Source of the DNA: Candidatus Poribacteria bacterium
GTDB lineage: Bacteria > Poribacteria > WGA-4E > WGA-3G
Length of the DNA stretch: 64,000 nt
Assembly (NCBI GenBank): GCA_022825825.1
Contig: JAJDWA010000059.1
Location: 54,764-118,763, forward strand
Direction: 5' to 3'
Of the stretch, positions 16,161 through 24,564 are shown one piece after another; position 1 is the stretch's first letter, and each line of letters begins with the position of its first letter. The translations under genes and the position numbers were made by a program. The notes beneath the pieces were generated by a model. That model did no database searches and was not told the DNA's origin. It saw only the letters and a list, made by a program, of their open reading frames with translations.

Positions 16161-17129
16161 TTACACGGAGGCAATTATCAACCGATACAATTGCGGCACG
16201 GTAACAGAAAAATCGCCAGAGATATGATAACTCTCCCCACCATCCTTGACGGTACGAATAAGAATTGTCTTTTTAGGGCGATGATAGTAATGTGCATCTG
16301 TCGTTTTTCCCTCCTCCTGGAAATCTGGAAAATCAATTAGATCGAAATTAGCAGTGGTGAAATGTCTAATCTCATCGCTGCGCTGCGCAGCGATGTTCCG
16401 TGCCATAGATAAGCTTTTGAGGTAGACTTCCGGCCCCATGACAGCAGAACCTAAGTTCAGAAAAACACCACCTTCCAATCGTGAAACAGTGTGTGCAAAT
16501 CGGAGAAAGTCTTCCCCTGTTGTCCAACCAATAGCAGCATAATTTGCAGCGGGGTGCTGGTCGGTAATGTCATAGCCGATGCCTTTGTGAACGGTTATCG
16601 GCACACCTAATCTATAGGCTGCAGCAAATATGCTTACGTCACGGTGCGGAAAGGATATATCCTTTTCTCCCTCCTGAATTAATCTCCCGACTGCCTCTCC
16701 GAAACCGATTTTATCTCGGTAGCCGCTAACGATTGCTTCGTTCAGATAACGTCCTGTTTCTTCCCAATTACCAAACTTTCCATCTCGGATATACACCTCA
16801 ACATCTTCAAGTGTAGCACCGATGTGTGCGATCTCAAAATCATGGATAGCGCATGCACCGTTAGTTGCTATATGCGTTATTATGCCGCGTTCCATTAGAT
16901 CAATGATATAGCGGGAATTACCGCGCCGCATCACATGGGCGCCCATCATCCAAATAACCTGTTTACTGTTTTGGTCCGCTTGGACAATCCGTTCAGCAAC
17001 GATGTTGAGTCGCTCATTTTGATATGGAGGGGTTTCGGCATCAAGCGCATAGATATCTGCCAAAGTCATCTTGTGTTGACGTTCAGAGAGGGGCAAAATT
17101 TTGAGGTGAGTGCGATCAAATTGGCGCAT
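16161..17129 (-). CDS. Conserved deoxyhypusine-synthase-like protein
   Basis: 322-residue soluble protein. Motifs include VIWMMGAHVMRRGNSRYIIDLMERG (about residues 58-82), ITHIATNGACAIHDFEIAHIG and GNWEETGRYLNEAI. These recall a bacterial family distantly related to deoxyhypusine synthase, with a Rossmann-like NAD-binding core, but the active-site lysine of true deoxyhypusine synthase cannot be placed with confidence. The function in bacteria is unknown. It lies 40 bases downstream of smc on the same strand. The assignment is from memory of the family pattern, so it should be treated as tentative. Confidence 0.6.
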   Translation of the reverse strand: MRQFDRTHLKILPLSERQHKMTLADIYALDAETPPYQNERLNIVAERIVQADQNSKQVIWMMGAHVMRRGNSRYIIDLMERGIITHIATNGACAIHDFEIAHIGATLEDVEVYIRDGKFGNWEETGRYLNEAIVSGYRDKIGFGEAVGRLIQEGEKDISFPHRDVSIFAAAYRLGVPITVHKGIGYDITDQHPAANYAAIGWTTGEDFLRFAHTVSRLEGGVFLNLGSAVMGPEVYLKSLSMARNIAAQRSDEIRHFTTANFDLIDFPDFQEEGKTTDAHYYHRPKKTILIRTVKDGGESYHISGDFSVTVPQLYRLIIASV

Positions 17130-17169
17130 TGTTTTGTGATTTTGTGGACAGGCTTGATAGAACCACTAT

Positions 17170-20100
17170 TTACGCTGCAAACTTTTTGGAAACAATTTTT
17201 GACATACCAGCTTGCTCCATCGTCACACCGTACATCACATCGGATATTTCCATAGTGCGCCTGTTATGCGTGATAATCACAAATTGTGTGTTATCCGAAT
17301 AGGCACGGATGAGGTTTGTAAAACGAAGCACGTTTGCCTCATCAAGCGCAGCATCTACTTCGTCAAGGACACAGAACGGGCTTGGCTTGATTTTGAAGAC
17401 AGCAAACAACAATCCGATTGCGACAAGCGAACGTTCACCACCAGAAAGTTGGGTAATGCTTTGTGGGCGTTTTCCTGGTGGGCGAGCGATAATGTCAATA
17501 CCAGATTCGAGGATATTTGATTCATCGGTTAACCTTAATTCGGTTTCACCTCCCCCAAAGAGTTGAGTAAACACCTCTTGGAAATTGATCTTAACTTTCT
17601 CAAAGGTTTTCAGGAATACATCCCGCGAGGTCTCGTTGATCTTTTCGATCGCTTGATGCATGGATTGCATTGACTGCTGAATATCATCACGTTGCGCGAC
17701 TTGGAAATCCAGACGTTTCCTGTGCTCCTCATGTGCCTCAATCGCTTTGAGATTGACTGCTCCCATCGCCGAGAGTTCAGCCTTCAATTTTTCAATGTTA
17801 TCCATCAAATCAATTTCGTCGAGTTCTAACATAGCTGGGACAGGAGATTGCCCCTCGTTTGCAGAAACCTCATCTTGAGTGATCGGTTTAGGAATTTCAT
17901 CAATAGAGACTTGGTATTTATCAAGGATGCGGGATGAAATGGATTTTAACTGCATTTCAAGTTGTGTCGTTTTCACTTCAAGTTGATGCTGTTTGCGATT
18001 CTGGCTTTCGAATTGCTTACGGGTGCTGCGCATCTCTTTTTGAATCGCTTCAATCTCCTCATTGAGCGTATCGCGTTGTTCGGTTAACTCCTCAAATTTT
18101 GCTTCTGCTTCTGCTCGGTCACCCTCAATTTGTAAGAAGGCGCGTTGTGTCTTTTCAATTTGCTCTGCGATATCGTGTTTCGTTTGTTCATCAGAGTCAA
18201 TAATTGCTTGTTGTTCTTCAATATTCTGCTCTATTTGAAGTTGTTGTTCGTCAAATGTTTGAAGTTCTTCAGTCCAACTTTCTAATTTTTGTCGTTGTCC
18301 TGCCAAAAAGATTTCCCGCTCCTGGCAATCTGTAGCGACCTCCTCACGTTTACGCGTATCACTTTCAACTTGTTCAGATACTCGTTGAATCCGTCCTTCC
18401 GTTTGGGTGCGTTTTTTGGTAAATTCCGCAATTTCTGCATCAAGCGCTTGCTGATCTTCACGCGAAAGATTAACTGTCTGTTGAAGTTCCCTATTTTCAG
18501 TTTCAACTTTAACAAGTTGTGTTTCAAGGCGCGTGATATTTTGATCTGCTTGTTCAATATCCTTTGTTATTGAGGTTTTTTCAATCTGTTTGTCTTGTAA
18601 CTGACTCGTGAGTTTCCTTCTGATTTGTTCTGCCTCGGCAATTGTCGCAGCATAGGCTTTACGTTTTTCATCCTTCTGATTGACATTTTGTTGCAACTCA
18701 CCGATCTTAGTTTTCAGCACATCAAGCTCACTTGAACGGTTAAGGAGACCACTTTTTTTCTGCGCGGTATGTCCGCCAGTAATAGCCCCTGAAGTGTCGA
18801 ATAGTTCGCCATCTAAGGTAACCAATCGGGCGTTTGGTCGGAATTTCCGTTTCAGCGCAACTGCATCATCCATATCTTCAATGACAAGTGTGTTCCCTAA
18901 CAGTTGTTGAACTACAGTCTCGTATTTGTCATCATAGTCCACCAATTCTGCCGCAATACCGATGACCCCCGGTTCATCAAGAAGTGCACCATCAGAGAAT
19001 GTTCGGCGCCGCAACATGTCAAGCGGTAAGAATTTGACTCTACCTGCGCGATGTTTCTTGAGAAAGTTGATGCCAGCAACAACGTCTTCAGCAGTTTCGG
19101 TGACAACATTCTGTATACTACTGCCGAGTGCAATTTCTATGGCGACTTCATATTCAACGTCTGTGCTGATAAGTTCTGCCACAACACCACATACCCCGCT
19201 AAACTGATCCGGGTAATGTGTTTTTGCTTGCATAACTGCACGCACACCAACGTAGTAGCCTTCATAGGCAGATTGTAATTGCTCTAATGATTTGTATCGG
19301 GAAAGACTGCCGCCTAAGCTATCTTCTAATCCACGGATTTCAGAGTCAATCTTTCGGAGTGCATCCTGAGCTTCATTGAGTGTGGTTTCGACCTGTTTTT
19401 TCTCTGTCCCAATCTGAAGCAATTCTGCATCTAATCGAGTTACGCCCCGTTGGATCTCGTCTCGATCATCCGTAGCAGCTTTCAGCTCTGTTTTCAAAGC
19501 ATCGGAATTTTCTTGAAGCTGCTTGAGACTGCTTTGTGTACTCGTTAGTTCATGTTCAATTGTTAAGCGTTTGTTCTCACGTTGGGATAGTTCTGTAGAG
19601 GTTTCCTGCAAAACAACCCGTGCCTCTTGGATAGACTTTTCTGTTTTGTCAATGCGTGAGATTAACTCTTGTAAATTTTGCTGTTTGGCAGTTAAGCGAC
19701 TTTCCTCAATCTTATAGGATGCCTCAAGTCTTTTCTGTTCTTGCGTTCGTTCACGTTTTCGTGTTTGTAAGTTCGCATGCTGTGAATTTAATGAATCAAG
19801 AGTTTGCTGGGCTCTTTCTTTCTGTTGTTGAATATTCAACTGATTTTCTTTGTGAATAACAATCTGACGCTCAATCTTTTCACTCTGTTCTGAAATGCTA
19901 TCTATATCCTCCTGAGCGGTGGTGATTGCAGCATCAAGTTCGGACCGTCTAATGCTTGAATTTTCAATTCGTTCCTCTGCTTCTTGTATAATTTGATTTG
20001 CGTCAGATACCTTGTTTAAAACAGCCTCTAAGTTGTTTTGATTTTCACGATAATCTGTAGCAAGTTTTTCATAATCCCGATAAGCTAATCCGAGTTCTAA

Positions 20101-20772
20101 TTGCTGGAGTTGATCTTTTAACGATTGATAATGTTCTGCTTGTTCCGCTTGTTCTTTCAAAGATTCTGCTTCTCGTTGTAACTCTTGAATTAGGTCATTG
20201 ATACGAACTAAATTTTGATCTGCTTCTTTTAATTTTTGGATGGCAGTTTTCTTACGAACTTTATATTTTGTGATACCTGCAACTTCATCAAAAAGGAATC
20301 TACGTTCCTCCGGACGCACATTGAGAATCAGGTCAATTTTGCTCTGCTCCATAACGGAATAGGCATCTACGCCGACACCAGTATCCATAAAGAGTTCGCT
20401 AATGTCGCGAAGTCGGCAGGGGGTTTGGTTGATAAGATAACTACTCTGGCCCTCGCGCGTAAGTTGCCTGCGGACTTCTACTTCAGGCGACCCGATAGAA
20501 AGGCTTTCAGATATGTTGGTAAAGGTAAGCGCAACACTTGCTTTTTGAGAAGGACTAAAATTGGCACCACCATTGAAAAGGAGATCACGCATATTGGTAC
20601 ACCGAAGTGCCCGGGCACTCTGTTCACCCAGGACCCACCGAATTGCATCGGAGACGTTACTTTTTCCACAACCGTTCGGACCAACTATTGTCGTTATCCC
20701 CGGCTCCAAGACCAGTTCAACTTCTTCGGCGAAACTCTTGAATCCACTGATTTTGATGCTATTTAAGTGCAA
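17170..20772 (-). CDS. smc: Chromosome segregation protein SMC
   Basis: 1200-residue condensin ATPase that compacts and segregates the chromosome, usually with ScpA and ScpB (not seen here). Order: Walker A GPNGCGKSNVSDAIRW (31-46), long coiled coil, hinge at about 510-650 with SGVCGVVAELIS and ITGGHTAQKKSG, second coiled coil, then QLSGGERSLVAIGLLFA and Walker B CVLDEVDAALDEANVLRF. The length is typical. Several long frames on the opposite strand are shadows of its coiled-coil codons. It follows comFC on the same strand with about 107 bases between. Confidence 0.97.
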   Translation of the reverse strand: MHLNSIKISGFKSFAEEVELVLEPGITTIVGPNGCGKSNVSDAIRWVLGEQSARALRCTNMRDLLFNGGANFSPSQKASVALTFTNISESLSIGSPEVEVRRQLTREGQSSYLINQTPCRLRDISELFMDTGVGVDAYSVMEQSKIDLILNVRPEERRFLFDEVAGITKYKVRKKTAIQKLKEADQNLVRINDLIQELQREAESLKEQAEQAEHYQSLKDQLQQLELGLAYRDYEKLATDYRENQNNLEAVLNKVSDANQIIQEAEERIENSSIRRSELDAAITTAQEDIDSISEQSEKIERQIVIHKENQLNIQQQKERAQQTLDSLNSQHANLQTRKRERTQEQKRLEASYKIEESRLTAKQQNLQELISRIDKTEKSIQEARVVLQETSTELSQRENKRLTIEHELTSTQSSLKQLQENSDALKTELKAATDDRDEIQRGVTRLDAELLQIGTEKKQVETTLNEAQDALRKIDSEIRGLEDSLGGSLSRYKSLEQLQSAYEGYYVGVRAVMQAKTHYPDQFSGVCGVVAELISTDVEYEVAIEIALGSSIQNVVTETAEDVVAGINFLKKHRAGRVKFLPLDMLRRRTFSDGALLDEPGVIGIAAELVDYDDKYETVVQQLLGNTLVIEDMDDAVALKRKFRPNARLVTLDGELFDTSGAITGGHTAQKKSGLLNRSSELDVLKTKIGELQQNVNQKDEKRKAYAATIAEAEQIRRKLTSQLQDKQIEKTSITKDIEQADQNITRLETQLVKVETENRELQQTVNLSREDQQALDAEIAEFTKKRTQTEGRIQRVSEQVESDTRKREEVATDCQEREIFLAGQRQKLESWTEELQTFDEQQLQIEQNIEEQQAIIDSDEQTKHDIAEQIEKTQRAFLQIEGDRAEAEAKFEELTEQRDTLNEEIEAIQKEMRSTRKQFESQNRKQHQLEVKTTQLEMQLKSISSRILDKYQVSIDEIPKPITQDEVSANEGQSPVPAMLELDEIDLMDNIEKLKAELSAMGAVNLKAIEAHEEHRKRLDFQVAQRDDIQQSMQSMHQAIEKINETSRDVFLKTFEKVKINFQEVFTQLFGGGETELRLTDESNILESGIDIIARPPGKRPQSITQLSGGERSLVAIGLLFAVFKIKPSPFCVLDEVDAALDEANVLRFTNLIRAYSDNTQFVIITHNRRTMEISDVMYGVTMEQAGMSKIVSKKFAA

Positions 20773-20879
20773 AGGTAACCTCCTACCAGTGAGCGTTTTT
20801 TATCAAATATTCCATAACGTAACGTTTTATTATTACATATTTAACCTAATATGTATACGTAAAATGTGTTGAAAAGGTT

Positions 20880-21617
20880 TCATTCAGGGTCTAAAGCTCG
20901 TGCTAAAGTTAACACGTCTATTTCAATCGGGTCGGCATTCCATAGGATTTTTACTGCCTCGCGAACGGTAGCACCAGTGGTGTATACATCGTCAAGAACA
21001 AGTATACGTTTGTTCCGCACAACCTCTTCCTGCTGTAGTTCAAAAACACCAATAATGTTTGTTTGGCGTGCGTCTCTATCCAAGCTACTCTGTGGTGACG
21101 TGTTCCGATACCGAACCAGAGCGTCTGTTACAACCTGAATTCCTGTGGTTTTGGCAATCTCGTTAGCAAGTAAAGTGGCTTGATTAAAGCCGCGTTCCCG
21201 TAACCGCTTTTTATGGATAGGAATTGGCAGGATGAAATCGTACTCTACGATGTTGCAATCATCAGCGATGTGCTCCATTGTCAACTGAGCAAGAGGCTTG
21301 GCGAGTGATGTTCGTTTTTCAAACTTAAAGAGATGTATTGCCTGTTGGAGTGCTGCTTCATAATAAGCAATTGTGCGTAACTTTCCGTAAGGTGGTGGCG
21401 TGATAGCACATGCATCACACCTGCCTTCAGTGTTTGGGATTCCGCACATTTCACACCAAGACGGTTCTATAAAATGAATATCGTTCCAGCAAGCATCACA
21501 CACATAAGGCAGAGATTCCAGTCCGAGCTGCTTTTCGCAGACTCTGCATTGTGCAGGATAGAGAAACGTGATTGCTGTTTCGAGTGTTTGTTGGAGGATA
21601 TTTGGTCGCAATTGCAT
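20880..21617 (-). CDS. comFC: ComF-family protein (phosphoribosyltransferase-like)
   Basis: 245-residue ComFC-type protein. The N-terminus has a zinc-binding region with CxxC pairs (CRVCEKQ, CDAC, CEMCG, CDAC; residues 20-70). The C-terminal phosphoribosyltransferase domain has ILVLDDVYTTGAT (PRPP loop). LPIPIHKKRLRERGFNQA is the family signature. ComFC helps DNA uptake during transformation in competent bacteria, but is widespread and its enzymatic role is not settled. Other competence genes are not in the window. It precedes smc. Confidence 0.9.
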   Translation of the reverse strand: MQLRPNILQQTLETAITFLYPAQCRVCEKQLGLESLPYVCDACWNDIHFIEPSWCEMCGIPNTEGRCDACAITPPPYGKLRTIAYYEAALQQAIHLFKFEKRTSLAKPLAQLTMEHIADDCNIVEYDFILPIPIHKKRLRERGFNQATLLANEIAKTTGIQVVTDALVRYRNTSPQSSLDRDARQTNIIGVFELQQEEVVRNKRILVLDDVYTTGATVREAVKILWNADPIEIDVLTLARALDPE

Positions 21618-21703
21618 TAGATGTCACCATTTCCTTTGCTGGCATCAATTCCAAAACCCATTATGATACTATATGATGCATCACGACTGCGACTGCATCA
21701 GAA

Positions 21704-21983
21704 TTAGGGTCTAACAACGCGTTCCTGTTTAAGCGTTTCTATCTCCTGCAGCAAAGTCTCTATCTGTTTCTGTTGAGATTCGATTTTTTTCATCTTGCGA
21801 ACTAAGGTCTTTTCGCTGCATCGCAACAATAATCTGTGGCACCCCAACAACAGCTGCAATGAATGCTAATAAACCTAAGGTTAAGAAAAATGCGGGTAGT
21901 AAGGTTAAAAATCGACACTGAATATTATAGGGATATTCAGTGTCGATTTGATCCCACTGGAGATCACCGTTCAAAAGAATCAA
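21704..21983 (-). pseudogene. Small membrane protein with coiled-coil tail, interrupted at an A7 tract
   Basis: As written, the frame gives one hydrophobic segment (LLPAFFLTLGLLAFIAAVV) followed by an unconvincing tail ending at 21729. One frame over, the next stretch encodes a clear coiled coil (KIESQQKQIETLLQEIETL) ending at TAA 21704-21706. The switch coincides with seven A residues (seven T on the plus strand, 21784-21790). Six would fuse the two halves into one sensible protein. Possible causes are a real mutation, phase variation, slippage or an assembly error. The start is unclear: the nominal TTG at 21983 lies upstream of a terminator hairpin and is probably wrong. Confidence 0.45.
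21911..21947 (-). terminator. Rho-independent terminator of the LivK-like gene
   Basis: A perfect 15-bp inverted repeat (21911-21925 with 21933-21947, arm ATCGACACTGAATAT) with a 7-base loop. On the minus strand it is followed by TTTTT. It lies 68 bases after the stop of the binding-protein gene at 22015. Confidence 0.8.
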
Positions 21984-22014
21984 GAAAGTAAGACGGATTT
22001 GACCTTACTGAAGA

Positions 22015-23181
22015 CTACTCAAAAAGTTCCAACTTACCATTCTTGACAATTAAGATTTTCGGATCATAAATAGCGTCCCCATTTTCGTTAAATGAAAACT
22101 TACCTAAAATCGTGTCAAAATTGCTGATATTAGCGAGTGCATCCCGAATAGCTGCTGCATCAGTGGATTCTGCGTTAGCAATTGCCTCCGCCAAAATATA
22201 AAGTGTTGCATAAGCACGGGCAGCAAAGTTATTCGGTCCTATACTGTATGTTGCTGTATAATTCTCAATAAAGGCTTGATTACCCGGTGTATCAACTGCA
22301 GTGCCCCACCCTACAAATGTGATAGCACCTTCAGCAGCTTCGCCAGCAGCTTCAACATCGGCTTCAGTTAATGTGCGGATGATGAAGGGTGCAGTTATAC
22401 CGAGTTCGCGACCTTTGCGAAGTATTTCAGGCTTTTCTCCCGGTAAAGATGAGACAAAGATTGCATCAGGATTTAACGCTTTTATCCGCGTTAACTGCTC
22501 TGTAAAATCGTCTGTTTCACCACCTTGAAATGTTTCTGTGCCAAGAATTACAACACCCTTTGCAGTCAATGCTTCCTGCACCGCTGCATCTCCATCACTG
22601 GAAAATTCATCGGTTTCATCATATAATGTAGCCACTTTTTGATAACCAAGTTTCGCGTGCGTTGCTTCAACACCGTTAGGCACTAACACATCTGTGGTAA
22701 GTGCGACTCGAAAAGTAAAATCACTGATTGCACTGAGACCACGTGCAGCGGATGTTGGACTTATCGCGACAACCTGATGTTCTTTTGCAATAGGAAAAGT
22801 CTCTTTGGTCGCTGAAGAGGTCGCGGGTCCAAGGATAACAGAAACGCTATCTTCTTCAATCAGTTTTTTATAAGCTGCAATTGCTCCCTCTGGGGTACCT
22901 TGATCGTCAACAGGAATAAACTTAAGGTTCGAACCTGCAAGTTGTGAGTCGTTAATTTCACTGAGAGCCAATTCAAAAGCCTGTTCCACGTATTTTCCAA
23001 ATACGGAAGCGTTTCTTCCTGTCTGGGTTAAGACAACACCGATAGTAATTTCTCCATCTGAGATATCCATTTCAGATGGAGGTTCAACGATTTGCGGAAT
23101 CCGTTCACAGCCGGATAAACCCACAAATATAGTAATAATTGCGAATACAATCGTAAGTATTGAGATGTTTCTTATGTTCAT
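22015..23181 (-). CDS. livK: Branched-chain amino acid-type ABC substrate-binding lipoprotein
   Basis: 388-residue periplasmic-binding-protein type I (Peripla_BP_6) protein. The signal peptide ends in lipobox LSGC with Cys at 25, so it is lipid-anchored. EITIGVVLTQTGRNASVFGKYVEQAFELA is the standard first lobe, and VILGPATSSATKETFPIA the ligand-cleft region. It captures an amino acid, amide or related solute for an ABC importer. It is the probable partner of LivG/LivF at 13.7-15.2 kb, yet stands alone on the other strand with its own terminator. Confidence 0.88.
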   Translation of the reverse strand: MNIRNISILTIVFAIITIFVGLSGCERIPQIVEPPSEMDISDGEITIGVVLTQTGRNASVFGKYVEQAFELALSEINDSQLAGSNLKFIPVDDQGTPEGAIAAYKKLIEEDSVSVILGPATSSATKETFPIAKEHQVVAISPTSAARGLSAISDFTFRVALTTDVLVPNGVEATHAKLGYQKVATLYDETDEFSSDGDAAVQEALTAKGVVILGTETFQGGETDDFTEQLTRIKALNPDAIFVSSLPGEKPEILRKGRELGITAPFIIRTLTEADVEAAGEAAEGAITFVGWGTAVDTPGNQAFIENYTATYSIGPNNFAARAYATLYILAEAIANAESTDAAAIRDALANISNFDTILGKFSFNENGDAIYDPKILIVKNGKLELFE

Positions 23182-23282
23182 AAAAACTCCTTTGATGACA
23201 CATATATTGTGCCTATTTTAGTTTTTTTTGGTGACATACTCGGTATGCTTTCTGTTTAAACAATATTAGACATTATAATGAA

Positions 23283-23755
23283 TTAAATAACAAGAGTTTC
23301 ATAACGCCAGGGGCTAAAGTTTAGTCGGAGGTTGTGTAAACCACGACAAGTTTCCATGACTAAATCACAGAACCCTTTCTTCCAATTCCTGAGTTTATCT
23401 TGGGCGATGCGGTATCTTTTGACACCACTAATTGCATGTTCAACCCGTATGCGTCCAGACGCTATCTTTCTATCGCTCTCTTTTTCTTTATCTGTCCGTT
23501 CTCTATCTTTCGGTTTTTTCTTCGGTTGAATGATCTTTACATCAGAGAGAGTGAAACCCTAAAAACCGGTATCTTGATACAAGGTGCTTCCCTGTGGCAC
23601 ACAATAGCCCACCTTATTGGCTATGTGTTTGTCATGGTGCCTTCCTTCAAAAGAGGGTGTCAATAGGACAACTTTGCAGTCCTCATAATGTCTTTTGTAT
23701 ATCTTACACTGTAAGGGGTAATCATGTCAACAGCAAATATCATACTACCTATTGT
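23283..23755 (-). pseudogene. IS5-type (DDE) transposase remnant with internal stop
   Basis: On the minus strand, about 155 codons read as the C-terminal half of an IS5-family transposase: KRHYEDCKVVLLTPSFEGRH, then HDKHIANKVGY, and finally RIRVEHAISGVKRYR and DLVMETCRGLHNLR. A TAG at 23561-23559 interrupts it where related proteins continue (DTGF-stop-GFTLSDVKIIQP), and the N-terminal half with the first catalytic residues is absent. No terminal inverted repeats were recognised. The element is dead. It fills the gap between the binding-protein gene and the hypothetical gene at 23760. Confidence 0.75.
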
Positions 23756-23759
23756 CAAC

Positions 23760-24200
23760 TTACTTCACAATATACCCCAAATTTATAAAGACAATTTTGG
23801 AGCAAGTGACTTCATACTTTGCCTTGTCACATAAGAAATAGAAATCCCAAAAGATTTCATTTTCATGAGGTGCAGGCATTGCAAGTGCCTGGCCTATTCC
23901 CCAATCAGGTCCGCCATGCTTGCTATCATCTCTTTCAGAAATAATTTCAAATGATTTAACATCTATAAATTCAACTCGTACTAACTGGTCATGGTCTTTA
24001 CCGTAAGGAAAGGCGTTGACAGTGAGAATAATAGTCATATCAGCCCTTCCTATCCCGTTCGCCACGCCATTATCATTTATTGATTTGTAGTTTTCAAACC
24101 TTATATCTATTCCCTCAACGTATCCATCATGAAATTGATTGAAGTACTTTAATGCCTGATCAACTTCGTCTATATTTTGGGGTTCAAATCTTTCATCCAT
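23760..24200 (-). CDS. Hypothetical protein, 146 residues
   Basis: Not recognised. It is a soluble, acidic, mixed alpha/beta protein with no signal peptide or membrane segment. The N-terminus (FEPQNIDEVDQALKYFNQFHDGYVEGI) is helical and the rest looks like beta strands (ADMTIILTVNAFPYG, VRVEFIDVKSFEII). The size and composition resemble immunity proteins of polymorphic toxins, but nothing proves this. AGAGGTG precedes the ATG. It lies between a transposase remnant and a foldback repeat, which suggests a mobile or recently rearranged spot. Confidence 0.6.
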   Translation of the reverse strand: MDERFEPQNIDEVDQALKYFNQFHDGYVEGIDIRFENYKSINDNGVANGIGRADMTIILTVNAFPYGKDHDQLVRVEFIDVKSFEIISERDDSKHGGPDWGIGQALAMPAPHENEIFWDFYFLCDKAKYEVTCSKIVFINLGYIVK

Positions 24201-24282
24201 ATTTCACCTCTGAACTGTTTTGAAAATGCAGGTATAATTTTAGGCTTTATAGTCCAACCTAAAAATATGAGAACACTCTCCT

Positions 24283-24381
24283 GGTAGGTGCGGTTTCCTA
24301 ACCAATTCAGAATACCGGACGCGTATTCTGACATACCCATTTCCCAAACCCATCGGGTGCGATTAGGAGATCGCACCTACC
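24283..24381. repeat. MITE-like foldback element with GGTAGGTGCG ends (copy 2 of the 56-bp repeat)
   Basis: GGTAGGTGCG at 24283-24292 is mirrored by CGCACCTACC at 24372-24381, giving a 99-base unit with inverted ends. The first 56 bases match the minus strand of 6708-6763 with three differences. The right end also contains its own small palindrome (GGTGCGATT...AATCGCACC type). No open frame is inside. The gap 24201-24564 contains only this, the hairpin at 24423 and unassigned sequence. Confidence 0.75.
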
Positions 24382-24422
24382 GTAGTGTCCAAATAATTAT
24401 TGGTTTCACTATAAAAGTAATA

Positions 24423-24439
24423 GGCACGCCATGCGTGCC
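24423..24439. repeat. Hairpin GGCACGC-CAT-GCGTGCC
   Basis: A perfect 7-bp stem with a 3-base loop, about 125 bases downstream of the WD40 gene stop at 24565. It resembles the hairpin at 4621-4637. No T-run follows, so terminator function is doubtful. Confidence 0.45.
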
Positions 24440-24564
24440 ACAAACAAACTTAAAGTAGTACAACAAATTGCGCACATACACACCACAACTGTAATGAAAA
24501 GACACAGGGAATCCGTTCCCGTCTATATTTTCACACCAAACAATTATGTATCTCTCTATTTATT

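Noticed and set aside
20236..20766. 176-codon plus-strand frame opposite the smc 5' region
   Set aside because: Antisense of the highly conserved SMC N-terminal ATPase region; no start signal.
21948..21983. TTG start at 21983 for the small membrane protein
   Set aside because: It lies before a strong terminator hairpin (21911-21947), so the gene, if real, starts further in.
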